Source: Acanthornis magna
Lineage: Eukaryota; Chordata; Aves; Passeriformes; Acanthizidae
Length of the DNA: 64,000 nucleotides
Assembly (NCBI GenBank): GCA_036785705.1
Contig: JAWUZG010000004.1
Location: 10,839,501 to 10,903,500 of the forward strand
Direction: 5' to 3'
Below, one piece after another: positions 1 to 13,222 of this stretch (its first letter is position 1; each line of letters opens with the position of its first letter). The position numbers were made by a program, and so were the translations under genes. The notes below the pieces were generated by a model, which had not been told where the DNA came from, did no database searches, and was given only the letters and a program-made list of their open reading frames with translations.

Positions 1-3000
1 GAAGCTTCATTCAAGTGTGACACTGATATTCTTATGCTGTTGTACATCCCCTTTGACACTTGTCTCCAGATACAAAGAACTCAAAATGGTGAATTGAAAT
101 GAATTCACTGAAGGGGAAATATCATACATTTCTATATTTCACACTGAAAATTTGCACCAAATTTCTTTTCAGTAAAGTAATTCTACAAACATTATGTGAT
201 CGGCTATTACCTTATTCTTCAAAATGAGAAATAAGACTCAGACTCCTTGTCTCTGATAATTTTTTTTAAATACCAGCTGAAAGAGAATAGTCCCTGTGGG
301 TGACAGCAAAATTAACAAACCCTGATGCGTACATGTGGAACAAATTCCTTGTGTGTCCTTGGAGCCATCATTATACAGGTTCTCAGTAGAGCACTTTCTT
401 TTAATCTTCTTGCAATCTAACAATGACTTACATATCCTTTATTCTGTCCTAAGGCATAAAAGCCTTTGCTGAATGTGAAAACTGCAGCAGTTTGTGATGG
501 GTTTTTTTTTGTGTTTTGGGTTGGGGTTTTTTGGTATGTTGGGTTTTTTTTCCTCTTCCCCTGAGGGTTTTGTGACCTATGTAGTAAATACAGAATTCAG
601 GCCAGGAATTCCAGCTGAAAAAGATCTAAACAGTGTTAGCTTTTTTCAAGTTAAAATTTGCATCCCAGAGTAGGATACCCACAGAACCTAATCTCCTAGA
701 CTGTTTGGACCTGTGAGTATGAATTTGTTCATGACACATTTAACTATATCAAACTTATTTGCAATAATATTCCCTCCTCTCTCCACCATTGTGTGTAGCT
801 CCAAACATCTGTGATAAAAAAATTATATCAAGAAGACTGAGTATTTGGTTTCTTAACTAATTTCTGTCTCTTCAAAGTCTCATTTGGCCTACATTTGAAA
901 GAGACTTTCAAGATTTCAGAATGTAAATATTTTCTGTCTTCTCTGGTGTAAGAAACTGAGCTGTAGAGAGAACCAGGAATAATCTATATGAAGGGACTGA
1001 ACTTCATAAAATGGATAATTCACCTTAATTCTATCCATTTCTTGAACCAGTAGGTACTGGAGTCCACCAGCTTAATAAGAACTTATATAAAGAAAGAAAT
1101 AACCAGATACTGGTCACAATTGTCTAGGAAAGGCTTCTTTGTATACAACACCATATGCTTTTTTATTACAGCATCTGTAAATACTTTGAAAAGAAAAATG
1201 CTATCTGTTGTTCAGAATGAAAAATAAATGAAATATGAAGCCAATAATTAAGAGACATGTCAGACTGAAGTAAGTAAATGCAGCTACTATAGGAGTATGA
1301 GAGCCAATGCAAATCAGAAATGCCTCAGTCATAAACAGGCAGTACTGAGTCGGTACTTAAAATAGTGATCCATTCAAGAACGTTTAAACCTTGGTTTCTG
1401 TGCTGGCATAATTAATTAACAATATTTTGATGTTGAGTTTTATGATTTGTGCTGGGAAATGTACTGAGACTACCAATTAATTTCTCATTAATCATTCAAA
1501 GGTAATTACTTTCAGTGACTACCATGTGGACTGGGCTTGAACCAATGTCTTTAAGGATAAAAGGAAGTCTTCTCCTTAAATACCGGAATCAGAATTCTTG
1601 GTCATTATTTTTATCAGATTTGGTTTTATCATGCATAAGAAACCCAAGTAAAATGATAACAATGCATTCTGAAATACAGAGATGAAGAGATTGAAGATTA
1701 AAGTGCAAAGTTGGGGTCATTACTAGAACACTTTTTTTAGACACTTTTTATTTTAATGTCACCAATACCTTTATTTTAAGTCCAGAAAGACAGATAGCTA
1801 CTATGTAAGCAGATGGTTAAGATTTTTTCACCATTAGAGTCAAGAATGCGTTTAATAAATTACTGTGTCACCTTTTTTCCCCAAAAATTCATTACGACAA
1901 GTTGTGCAGTTTATTTTTCAATCACTTCACTGGAACTGATACAATACTTGGCAACAAAACCAGCAAGCCACTGTTGCTAATGTGCAAAGGAAGCTATGAC
2001 AGCAAGATTTTCTTCCACTGGTAATCGACAGTCCTGAAAAATACAAAAATCAAATAGGTCATGATACATTTTAAAATTAACAGTTCTACTTGAAAAAGTA
2101 TATCTTCTTGTAATTGATTTTGAACAAAGTCTCATACGAACAGCATGAAAAAAATGAATCATATTTGCCTAACAAAGTGACAGACATTTTGTTTCATTGA
2201 TGCTGAATTGAATAAAATGAAGATGTAACTTAAATAAGTACTAGAAAAGAGTAGAAAATCCTGTGAAGGAAAAGTCATCAAATTCTGTGGCAACGTCAAT
2301 TACATTCCTGAAAAATTTGTACTTGAGGAGAGATGTAGAGCTCCCAAGCTAAAACATCATCAACATTGAAATGACCTTTTTTGTCTAACAGATATTCCAC
2401 TTACAGTGTTTTTTCCACACATACACTGCCCCAGGTTGCTACAGAGAATTGAAGATAGTATTTGTATAAAGAAATGCAGTGCCACCATATGCCCAGCAGG
2501 CTTAAAGCTGTTGAAAACTTGGCCTGTGGTATTCATTAGAGTAAAGCCTGTTTTAGACCATCCTGAATAAAATGCAGCAATAATAAAACAGCTCTGGTCT
2601 CAAGGTACAGAAGTGCAATTTTCTCTTTGTTGTGAGCTATAATTGGTGAATATATTAGTATTTGCAACTTGCAAGGAAGACCGATATTGCCTGCTATTGT
2701 GTTCACAAGTATTTGTAACTGCTTTGCATCCTTCGCTTTCATGAAGGGTATGACATTCAAGTGCCATGAACTGGAAGGAAAGAAGTGTGATATTGTTCTT
2801 AGACAGAAGACTGAATGTTCCCCTAGCTAAAGGACTGCAGCCAGGAACGTTTCCCAAGGAAAAAATTAGAGATGCATATTCATTTATCTATGAGAGGATT
2901 TTCTATAAAGTGTACCTCTTCTCTATAGGTGGTGCAGAATGCAATTAATTAAGTCCTAGCATTAAAATGAAGCAGCATTTATCCATGAGATTAATAAATA

Positions 3001-4709
3001 GCATGCAGCTTTGATACATTGCCAAAGCTTGCTTCCGTTCATTTTTGAATGATAAACTGCCTTTTCATAAATACACATTCATTAGTAAAAAGCATTAAAC
3101 AAATGTTGTACAGAAGTGAAAACAAATCTGTTTGCCAAATTGGTTATGCTTGAGGCAAACATGAGGGTTGGATTTTTGTTTGTTTGTTTTGATTTTTGAT
3201 TTTTGAAATAAAGCAGCAATAGTATTCCTTCTGATTTAATTTTCATTTGAGCATTTTAATGGTTGCTTTCTGCAATATGCTTTTACAAGTAATAATAAAA
3301 AAATGCTCTACCTTTAATAATTGCTTTCCTGATTTATGAAGCAGGTATTACATAGAAGCAATGTTAAAATATATTTTAAAAACATATTTTCTGTCTTCAT
3401 TTCCCTCTGAAAATAGGTAATAATTTTAGGTACCTTTGTTACGTGTTATCTAGACCATTAGCAAAGGTATAGAAATTTGCTTTTGTCTGATACTCAGCTG
3501 GCAACAGATTTTGTGATCATGAAACAAGCCCAAATCAGAGAAGAATCTAGCCCCAGAGGAACAGAGAAAAATCTTACTGTTCAAAATGTCAAGCATGCAT
3601 CTGTTCTTTTCATTATATTCATGAGGTTAAGGTGGTCAGAATATAACATTTTAAATAAAATATAGCAGCATTCATCTGCTGTATGTTCAAGTATGCCCCC
3701 ATGTTCGTTTGCTGCCAAGCTACAAATTGTAAAACCTGTTCATCAGCAATAAAATAAGCATGATATGAAATTCAGTTGGTCAGAGAGATCTTCTTTCTGC
3801 TGAAACATAAACAATCACATGTCAGTAGTCCTGACACATTGACTTTTTAGCCCCAATGGAAAGAAAATATTGAAGGTAATGACAAGCAGATATGAAATTA
3901 AAAACTTCAGGGGTTTAATCCAGAGAAAATATTTCCTTGGAACTCGCTTTTTCATTATTAAGATTTATTTTCTATTATTTTCTTCTTTTTTTTTTTTTTT
4001 TCAGCTGTAAAAACAAAGATTGTCTAGATCTGAAAGACTAGTTTATTGATTATAAAGTTACTTTTTGACTACTTTCTGGAAAATGAACTAAAAGTTTAAA
4101 AAGAGAAAGAGGAAAGCCCGCACAGAAAATTTTATGAAGTATGAAATTTCAGTGTGACACAGAATTTAATATTTTATTTTTGTAAAAGATCTCACACTAT
4201 GAATAGAGTCCAGGTTGCACAACAGGGCCTTGACATAAGCTGTACTAATTTTCAAAGTTCTGCAGCTGATAGAACATAAGACTATTGGAAAAGTGTACTT
4301 GCGAAGTTTCAGGCTTGCATCTTCCATGAGGATGATCTGTCATGACATGCCTAAATATGGATCTGTGGCCAGGACAAGGTTATCTATATGTCTCAGAGAG
4401 TGAAAAGATGTTAACTGTTTTATAGGCTATCCTGGGGGAGAAATAGTGCTGACAGAAGATGCCATAGCTGCACATCAGACTCCTATGTGGGAATGCTCTA
4501 GCCACCTCTCGGCAGGCATATGCTGTTCTATAGCTAAATATGGCCTTGTGGATCCATCTCTCCTACTGTCTTTACTTGCTCATCTTCCCTGCTGGGGGTG
4601 GTCTACAGCAGAACTGAGAGCCCAGCTCTCTGCAGAAAGAGTGGTGGGTGGAGACTCAGTCTCAGAGACAGCATGCATCCAGCAGCAAAGGAAATGCAGA
4701 AAAAAAGCC
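1..4709. other. AT-rich unique noncoding DNA
   Basis: No coding frame longer than about 85 codons and no recognisable repeat family is visible. The segment holds T/G-rich runs near 500-555 and a 17-base T run at about 3985-4001 followed by CAG. That T run resembles a splice acceptor tract, but no open exon with a donor follows in any frame I could support. I read it as intergenic or intronic sequence. Confidence 0.6.
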
Positions 4710-4760
4710 CCAACCAACCAACCAACCAACCAACCAACCAACCAACCAACCAACCAACCA
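4710..4760. repeat. (AACC)n microsatellite
   Basis: About twelve uninterrupted copies of the tetranucleotide AACC are seen, followed directly by a short A run. The tetranucleotide causes overlapping open frames on both strands (Asn-Gln-Pro-Thr repeats on plus, Gly-Trp-Leu-Val repeats on minus). These are artefacts of a stop-free repeat and not genes. Confidence 0.95.
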
Positions 4761-7700
4761 AAAAAACCCTTATAAAAGATGAAAGGTGTAAGAACCATCA
4801 CCATAGGCAATACGGGTTATTGGTATCTGTGCTATGGCAGCATAAAGGTACTACATCCAAGGAGGCTGATGTTTCAGACAAGAGTAAGCTGTCACTCCAA
4901 TGGAATAAAAAATATAAACCCACCAAGCCTACTGTCACTTCAAGAAGAGTCATATGATTGAAGATACCAGGTCAATACTACCACTAATTCTTGGTTTCAA
5001 ATCCTGTAAATTTTTATTTACTGTTCTGATAAACTGTTTCGGTTTGGCCAAGTGTTTCCTTCTCTTTATCTTCTGAGAAAAGTTTCAGTGGAGAGACTCC
5101 AAAGGGAACAATTACAAGGACCTGTATGTCCTGTAATGTCTATTAATCTGCTGTTTGCCAGACAAAGAACCAAATTTTATTTCATTAACTAGCTTTGATT
5201 CTCTCAATCATATAGCAAAATATTTTTTCAAGCCAAAAAATGTATTGGAGACTCAAAGACATTTTCCAAAAGAGCAGTTCTTTCCCATAAGATGTCATTA
5301 TCAAATTGCATTTAAAGAAGCAACGCTGCTGATGAAGACATTTGTCAAAGTATTCCAGCTAAAATACTGAAAGAGTACGACAGGCCGCTTTTTAAAGCTT
5401 TCTGCATTCACTTGTAGGACATATGTGATAAGACTGTAATTCAAAAGGTACTCTCTTTGCATGTGTACAAGCTGTAAATTCTGTAGTAGGCATGTGGAAT
5501 TTGTTTGACAATAAATTAAATTGAATAAATAGTATTTCATGCAGACATATACAGGAGAATAATTTCTTCTGTTCAAATGGGCATGGGATTTCTGTATATA
5601 TTTTTGCACTCTACAAAATTAAGGTGAATATTTGTCTTTTTACATACTTCTTCTCACAAAAATCTGGGAACAATCTCACTTTTGTTCCTGGCACTAATTT
5701 TAAAAGTTTTTCTATCTGAGAGGTCTCATTAAAACTCTCTTAATCCATAGGAATACATGAGCAGGAAAAAATGCTGTAGTTTTAGTATTATTGCACTGCA
5801 AACAGCTGAGTCTGTCTTTCATGCAATCATTAAGACCTAATTAAAAACTCAGAACATCTTTTACGTACCATTATAATTTGTTGAGCACTTAAAAGTAAAT
5901 AGTGACTAAGTGAATTTTTAAAAAAAACCCTTAGAAATGAAAAAGTTTCTTAATTCTCAAGATTCTACTGTTCATAAATATGCCATACAGTTAACCCTAT
6001 TGTTTACTACTGTTTGTTCAAAAAGGAGAAATTATGGACATCACATAAAGCTCTAGTGTCTTTTACACTTCTGAGTGTTTAGTAATCAAAATGACCAGCT
6101 GCTTACTTACTAATGTTTTCCTAGTCAACAGGAATATTTTAGTTGACAAAATAAACCAATAGAAAAACAAACATGCTTCCAGACACATCCTCCCTATTCA
6201 TCAACAGCAAGAGTAGGTCACATATAGATTTTTATGCTTTGGGATCTTTTGTACTCTCTGTGAATAAGTATTCCAGTGTTCATTTGAATGATTGAAGAAG
6301 CTTTTTGTTTCTGAAGTTTGAGAACATTTAGAAAATTGTTTTATAAGTAAGACATAAAGCTATTAAAAAAATAATAACTAAAATGAAATTTTCAGTTTTC
6401 CTTCCTTTAAATTAATCCAAAATAAGTGAAATTATATTTATTATAGTACTACTTGAGCAAAATCTTCATGGTATTTATGAGAGTTTAGAAACATCACAGA
6501 TCCATAAAATGTATTGCCTAGACAGAAAATGCAAAAAAACCCCACGTCCATGTACAACTAATAGTAAAATTTAATAAGAAGATATGTAAATATAGATATT
6601 GAAAAATTGACAGAATTCTAGGGACTAGTATTTATCATCCTTGTAGGTACCATCCTAGGAACTAGCCCACACAGCAAGAAAAAGATAAAATGTGCTAAAG
6701 TGAGAGTTATTTTTTGCTGTCATATAAACTACAATAACCAAGGAATTTCATTTCTCATGCCTCCAATTCACTGCCATTACATAGCTGGACTGCTGGAGAA
6801 TGGTTAGGGTTAGGGCTGTTTGGAAGCTGGATTACATGAGTTCACTAGGAAAACATTGAAAGGAAGTGTCATTTGATCCAGATGAAGAGGTCATTCCTGT
6901 CACCAGACAGCAGTTTATCATCTTTATCATCTTTTGCTAGGTAAATTAGTTTTTTTCTTTTTAAATTATTTACTTATTTTAAAGGAACTGTCTCTTCATC
7001 AACATTTCTGCAGCAGAAGTGATAGCTGGAGGTTAGCCATCATCTATTAGATTTGTGCCCTTTTATATTCTTGTTTATGGCTTCCTCATTTTCTTATCAT
7101 TTGTTGCAGTGAAAAGCTCCTTCACCAGATTCTCTTAAAGAAGGAACTGACACTCCTTACACCAACCATTGCAAAAGACTTTTGGATAATGGGATAGAAC
7201 CTCACCAACAATAGATTAGCGTGTTTCTCTAGAAGTACAGTTCAGCTACAATGATTCAAATACGTTTGCAATTTAATTGATTTAATTGAATTTGTTCACT
7301 GAGTTTACCTTCATCAATGAAAAATTTAACACATTTGCACTAGTTAAGATTTTGTTTTCAGGAATATGGCAAAGTGATTACAAGATTTCTCTTGAATTTT
7401 AGACCTTTTTCTGTCTAATACCCTTTTGTAGATCAGTTCTGATTCTGTCTTGCTTGCATTTGAAGAAAATATCACAGGGTGATTATCTATGTTGTGTAAG
7501 CACTTCATAGTTTCACATACTTTGTCTCTCATATTTTATATCACCTTTTTATTTCACCTTCTTTGAAAGCTGAGTTATGAAGCATAGCTTTCAATGCTTT
7601 AGAGTGAAAAATCCAGAATAATTTCATATGCAACAAAACTATATTCCAGAACATCCCTTACTTATTTCTTACACTTCAACATTAATTACATAAATTAGTG

Positions 7701-10700
7701 TCTAGCAACATTGTAATAAGGAGTTGTGATTACGACATCCACAATCATATTCAAAGTAGCATTAATCATTCCAGTAGTATAACCACTGTGAGAAGTGAAT
7801 ATGTCCTTAATTTTCCTCCTTCTCTTACTTCTCTCCCTTCTTTCAGCCATGTTTGATGAGATTGTCTTATCCCAATTTAGGCTTCTAAGTCAGAAACCTA
7901 AACAAGAGTTTATCACTTTAAACTCTGCTTTCTCCTTCAGCAATCATCAGAAATAAACAGGTAATTTCAATAACTGATTTATCTCAATGAAATAAAAAAA
8001 TTCTGTGGTGAAACACCTTCAGAAGGTACTTATTTCTTACTAATAAATACAGAAGCAGCACAAAATTTTCATCTCAAACTTAGGATAATAAAATTTAATA
8101 CATGATTAAAGGCTGTTGAATACTTGCTATCAGCACTGGTGTAGGGGGCTCAGGGTAGATAGATCAAAACCAGGTTCCTGTGTGTGAAGTACAGCCAGAA
8201 TATACACAACTGAAAATAAAAAATAAACTGATTAAACCCGAATAATGTAAAATAAATTGGATTTTAACTTACACAAGTGGGTTTACTAGCAGCACCTCTC
8301 GCACAAAATTGCTGTCCAAAACTATTTATGCGATGAATAATTATCAAATTGCTATTCTTTCATGCTCATACTACCTACATATCATTCAGTATTCATGATT
8401 TATTATGAGACTGATGGTTTGCGTCACCTGGAATTTTTTTAGCTTTTTGACTTCCATAGTAAAATTGAGTATGTCAAATTCTCTTAATGTTTGATGATTA
8501 ACAGCATACAGAGCTCAAAAGATATTTGAAAAGGAAAAATCTTCATAAAACTTTCTTTCCTAAAGAAAACAATAAACAAAAAAACCCCAGAAAACACAAG
8601 CCAATATAAAAAATTATTTAAAATATGGATCTTAAAATGAAAAACTGTAATATATTATGGTCTCTGCATTTAGCTTCACTAACTGCCAAAAGGAATTTCT
8701 TTCTGTGTGTAATTGAATTTGAAATGTGTTTTAGTATTTCAAAGAGTGTTGTTTGATCTGGCTCTGTAAGCAAAAGAGCTATAAATTTCTGCTATTAAAA
8801 AGAAAAAATGATAGAAAAACCAGATTAACTGTGAATGTGTTAGTGTTGATTTCAGTCCATGTCCAAGAACCTAAAGATCACCATCAAGATCTGTTTTATG
8901 TAGATCTAAACATTACAGAAATCACAATCAATTTTGTTCTTTTAATTCTGTAATCTTTCAACATTCTCTCTTTGTTTTCAACATACTGTTTTTTCACTGT
9001 TTGCATACAATCGTTCTCATAAGATGCCATCACTGGTCCCATTGCAAAACAAGCAAGCATTACTTTTAGTTGCTATACCTAATCTTCTTCATGCTTCCTT
9101 GACATTTCTTCCCCTTCTGGCTTGCATGGAAGAGAGAATGGAACCAGTAAGTTCTTCATGTTTCTACTCCACTTACTCCCGCTGGTTTGTGAGCAGTGGA
9201 GAATGTGCAAACCATATAATGGTATATCAGGGAAATGTCTTTGCTAAGATCTACTTTTAAGAACTAATTCCTTAAGCTACTACTATAGAAACGTAGCTCA
9301 TGTTGCAAATAACAGTAATGAGAAGCAGAGTTTATAACACTCCCTAATTTATCAAACTCAGCTTTTGAAAAATGCAGGCATAGTAGATTTGCAGAGCAGG
9401 TTTTGGGGTAATTTTTACTTGCCAATTATCACTGTCTGTCAACTTATCCTTTTTCAATTTTGTCCACATAGATTTGTGAATTTTGGAAGGCATCATGACA
9501 TCTCTTGTTTTGGCATCTACTATAATGTCATTAAAACCAGCCTTTTTTAAGGAAAAATACTGCCAGTTGGAAGTATAGATTTGGCCTATCACAAAGCAAT
9601 TTTGTAACTACATGAGAACTCTTACACTACGGGATTCAATTTAAATCAAAATTCAATTTTCCAAAGATCTAATCTTCACCAAATAAATTTTGCTTGCTTA
9701 CAAATCCTATTAAGTTGTAGATAGAACATCAAAAGCAAATCATTTTGTTGGTCAAAAATTTAATCTTGTTGGTTCCCTTTGTCCAGTGACTGGCTTGGGC
9801 CTGATTAATTAGCCATAACACAAAGATTAACAATATAAAACCAAATCCCCTGAGTTTTATGAAAGATAAGCTGTAATTAACCAGGATGAAAGTATTCATA
9901 AATACTTATCTCTCCTGAATATTTTTTGTCAAGATGCATTTTTTGAGTTCAGAGGGGAAACATCATTTAGTGTTAGTTAACTGACATTAACTTTCTCCTG
10001 CGTCATTCAATCTATTTCACCTTCCTTAAAAATGTGAATGTAAGTTGATCATCCGCTTATCTGCATTTCTCTAAACTATTATCTCAAAGCAATGAAAAAA
10101 TATTGTTCTCCTTTTGTCCAAGGTCAGTGATAATCTTAAATCTCCCAAATACATGTTTACACAGTATTTGAACAGTTACCAGAATTTGAGGCACACATAT
10201 ATATTCTGTTCCATGAGGCCATTTTTCATTTTCAAGCATTCTAAATTTGTATTCAGGGCATAATTTCGTAGTATATTGTCTGCCACCATGGCAGGTGATT
10301 TTCCAGTACTAACAAAATCATTTGTTTCTAATGACATGCTCAATATTACACAAACATCAGCCTATAATCATTGGCTTCAGTAAACACAGGGGGAAAAAAT
10401 AGGTCCATTTGGCTGGAAATGAATATCAGCTTTACTAATTATATCCAGTCATAACATACAAATTTTTCTGAATGAAATTTCCTCATATATGCTTTTCCTT
10501 GTTATGCCAACGCCGTACTTATATTTTGGTATAAAGGAAAGTGTGGTACTTTTTTGGTTTTGGATATCCAAAAAATTCATCCATGATAAGAAGTACTTAG
10601 GAACAAATAAATTTTGTTTCCATTGTAATGCACAAAGTCCAAATATCACCAAAGGAGCTCTGAAGCAAAACTGGAAGTTTAATGTATTTATAAGAGTGAG

Positions 10701-10929
10701 GGAGCATTTAGCTTAGGAAAAAAAGTACATTTGGTTAATTAGTAAGTTTTACAACACTTTCTTTACATGAACAAAATATGGTTCTGATTTCTTTTTTACT
10801 TTTTTTCTTTATCACTGTTCCTTTTAGATGTGGATGGGAATGATAAGAAATTGTTTCACCTTACCATAGTTCCATTGCTTCCAGAAGGCCAAAACTCCTG
10901 TCTGGAATTCAAGTCTTCAATGATTTTAA
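4761..10929. other. AT-rich unique noncoding DNA
   Basis: This stretch shows no repeat family I recognise and no convincing exon. A short telomere-like run (GGTTAGGGTTAGGG) lies at about 6800-6815. Open frames such as those at 5301-5609 (minus) and 9344-9592 (minus) show no similarity I recognise, and the second is shadowed by a 61-codon frame on the other strand. Confidence 0.6.
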
Positions 10930-10930
10930 G

Positions 10931-10980
10931 TGTGTGTATGTGTATGTATATGTGTGTGTGGGGGGGGTGTGTGTACATGT
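10931..10980. repeat. Imperfect (TG)n microsatellite
   Basis: An interrupted TG/TA dinucleotide run contains an eight-base G run in its middle. It is a simple repeat of alternating purine and pyrimidine character, and it causes the His/Ile/Tyr-rich frame seen on the minus strand. Confidence 0.9.
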
Positions 10981-11254
10981 ACAAAAAGAAAAACCTTATA
11001 ATTTCAGGTACAAGAAAGGCAAGGCATAATTCTGAATCCTCCAAGATCTCTTTTTAGGTTGCTTCTAGGCTCTATTCAGTTTCCAAATAGGCACTGGATG
11101 CTTCCATTCATTTAACTCTCTCTAAGACACAAGCCCATCAAAGTTGTCTTGAAGAATCGCTTCCCAAGACTGGTATAGTTAAACATATATTGGATATGGT
11201 TTATTTACTCTATTTTATCAGAGGTCTTGAATGCACAAGCACAGGATGATAGCA

Positions 11255-11770
11255 AGCAACCACGAGGCTGTAGCCACCTCAAGTCCTGAGTGCAGTTTTG
11301 GGCACCTCAGTATAAGGACATGAAACTGCTAGAGTGTGTTCTGAGGAGGGTGACCAAGATAGTGAAAGGCCTCAAGGGCAAGGCTTACCAGGAGCCACTG
11401 AGGTCACTTTGTTTGTTCAGCCTGTAGAAGAAAGGTCTAAGGGGAGACCTCACTGCAATCTACAATTTCCTCAAGGGGAGTCATGGAGGGAAAGGTCCCT
11501 CTGACCAGGGGACATGAGTACATGGAATGAAGCTTTGTCAGGCAAAGTTCAGACTGGATATTAGGATAACATTCTTCACTAAAAGGGTGAACTAAAAGGG
11601 TCCCCAGAAGTGGTCATGGCACCATGCCTGTGAGAGTTCAAGGAGTGTTTGGAAGATGCTCTTAGTTAAGTCATATGGGCTAGTTTTGGGTAGTCTTGTG
11701 AGGAGCAGGGAGTTGGACTCGATGATCCTTATGGGTCCCTTCCAAGTTGAGATATTCTATGATTCCATGA
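11255..11770 (+). mobile_element. CR1 LINE, 5'-truncated 3' end
   Basis: This is a 3'-terminal fragment of the non-LTR retrotransposon CR1, the dominant LINE of birds. It begins in the sequence coding for the last part of the reverse transcriptase (context like 'CACCTCAAGTCCTGAGTGCAG'). It runs through the characteristic 'AGGGGAGACCTCACTGCAAT' block and the conserved 'GGACTCGATGATCCTTATGG' block, and ends in ATTCTATG-ATTCCATG octamers. Strong 5' truncation and absence of a poly(A) tail are normal for this family. The reading frame is interrupted, so the copy is dead. The LTR at 12153 lies 380 bp downstream in the same orientation. Confidence 0.93.
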
Positions 11771-12152
11771 ACCATACATAGTCACTTACTGATCACTAAA
11801 GACATGTTGCCTTGAGAGTTGGATTTGACTATTCTTAGGGCTTAAAAAAGAAAAAAAATGAAAAAAGAACAACTCTATATTTTTGCGTATATTATCTCGT
11901 ATTCAGGAAAAAAGAAAAGCTGACAACAAGAAGATATAAACACACATCTATAACCTCTACACAAACAGGCAAATTAAGATCAGAGAAAAAGGAGCTCCCT
12001 GAATAGTGTTTTCCCCTACTCAAGGACACTGTACATTATCAACAGTTACTTAAACATCAACAGGTCTCCCTCCACTTCAGTAGAAAGTCAGAATTTCTTT
12101 CAGATTTTAGACACAGAACTGTGGAAATGAGACTGCTCGTGGGTTTCTCAGG
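11771..12152. other. Unique spacer between CR1 and LTR
   Basis: AT-rich sequence without a recognisable gene or repeat apart from an A-rich patch near 11846-11870. It separates two + strand insertions that arrived independently. Confidence 0.5.
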
Positions 12153-13222
12153 TGTATTAGGTTTGCATGGCCAAGCTTTGGTAGTGAGGGGCTACAGGGG
12201 TGGTTTCTGTCAGAAGTTGCCAGAAGCTTCCTTCATGTCCAGCAGAGCCAGTCCCTGGATGCTCCAAAGATGAATGTGCCACTGGCTAAGGCTGGGCCAT
12301 TTAGAAATGCTGGCAATGCCTCTGTGATACCCTACCTAAGAGAAGGAAAAAAAAGTTATTCTGCAGATGTAATTGATGCCAGATAAGAGCAGGGTAAGAA
12401 TATCTGAGAGGGACAACTCTGCAGACACCAAGGCCAGTGGAGAAGGAGGGCGAGGAGGTGCTCCAGGTGCTAGAGCAGAGATTCCCCTGCAGTCCATACT
12501 GCAGACCATGGTTAGACAGACTGCACCCCTACAGCCCATGGAGGATCCTGGGGATGCAAAGATCCACCCACAGCCCGTGAATACCCACATGGGAGTAGGT
12601 GGATGCCTGAGAGGAGTCTGTGATCCTGTGAGAAGCCCATGGAGAGAGGAGCCAATGCTGGAGCAGCCTGTCCTTGAAGTACTGCACCCCGTGGAAGAGT
12701 GACCCATGCCACAGCAGTTTTGGGAGGACTGCTGCCCATGGGATGGGCTAACTTGTAACAGTTTGCTAGGAATTTTTGCTTGTGAGAGGGACTAGTGCTA
12801 GAGAAATTAATGGAAAACTGTCTCCTGCAGGAGGGACCCCATGGTGGAGCAGGGGAAGGACTTCTCTCCCTGAACAACGGGAGAAACAGTAGGTAATGAA
12901 CTGACCATAACCCCCATTCCCAATCTCCCTGTACTGCTGGGGTAGGAGGTAGGGATAGGAAGGACAGAGGGGTGACGAAAAGTGTTTTAGAGGTTTTATT
13001 CTACTTCTCATTGTTCTGCTCTGATTCTGTTAGTAATAAGTTCAATTAATACGTTTAATTCTTTCCTATTTTGCCCATGATGGTATTTGGTGAGTGATTT
13101 CTCCCAGTTCTTCTGCCAACTCATGAGCCCTTCTTTATGTTTTTTCTCCCCTGTTCAGCTGTGGAGGGAAGTGATGGAGAGGCTTTGGTGGATGCCTGGC
13201 ATTTAGCCAGGGTTTATGCACT
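12153..13222 (+). mobile_element. Solo LTR of ~1.07 kb, passerine ERVL-like family
   Basis: A single endogenous-retrovirus LTR starts TGTATTAGGTTTGCATGGCC and runs to a decayed end near 'GCATTTAGCCAGGG'. The same sequence, reverse complemented, occurs at 32470-33170 and 55844-56942, so the family is defined within this window. Shared blocks include the 5' 'GGGGCTACAGGGGTGG' stretch, a GC-rich centre of degenerate repeats ('CTGCAGNCCATG'-like), the 'TTTGGTGAGTGAT' block, and the terminal 'GGCTTTGGTGGATGCCTGGC' block. No internal gag/pol sequence is adjacent. The 3' end is too decayed to show a target duplication. Assignment to an ERVL-type family is from memory of songbird repeats; the LTR identity rests on the internal comparison. 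The 109-123 codon frames inside are accidental. Confidence 0.82.

Noticed and set aside
3985..4004. T run followed by CAG resembling a splice acceptor
   Set aside because: No open exon with a donor follows; T runs ending in CAG are common in AT-rich DNA.
4446..4957. 109- and 119-codon plus-strand frames and a 76-codon minus frame
   Set aside because: All are held open by the (AACC)n microsatellite.
10856..11057. 62- and 75-codon frames on opposite strands
   Set aside because: Both are driven by the (TG)n microsatellite at 10931-10980.
12336..12877. Several overlapping frames of 109-123 codons on both strands
   Set aside because: They lie wholly in the GC-rich repeated centre of the LTR at 12153-13222, where stop codons are rare. 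Related copies at 32470 and 55844 do not keep the frames.
12153..13222. Target-site duplication for the 12153 LTR
   Set aside because: The 3' terminus is decayed and the flanking pentamers do not match, so no duplication can be claimed.
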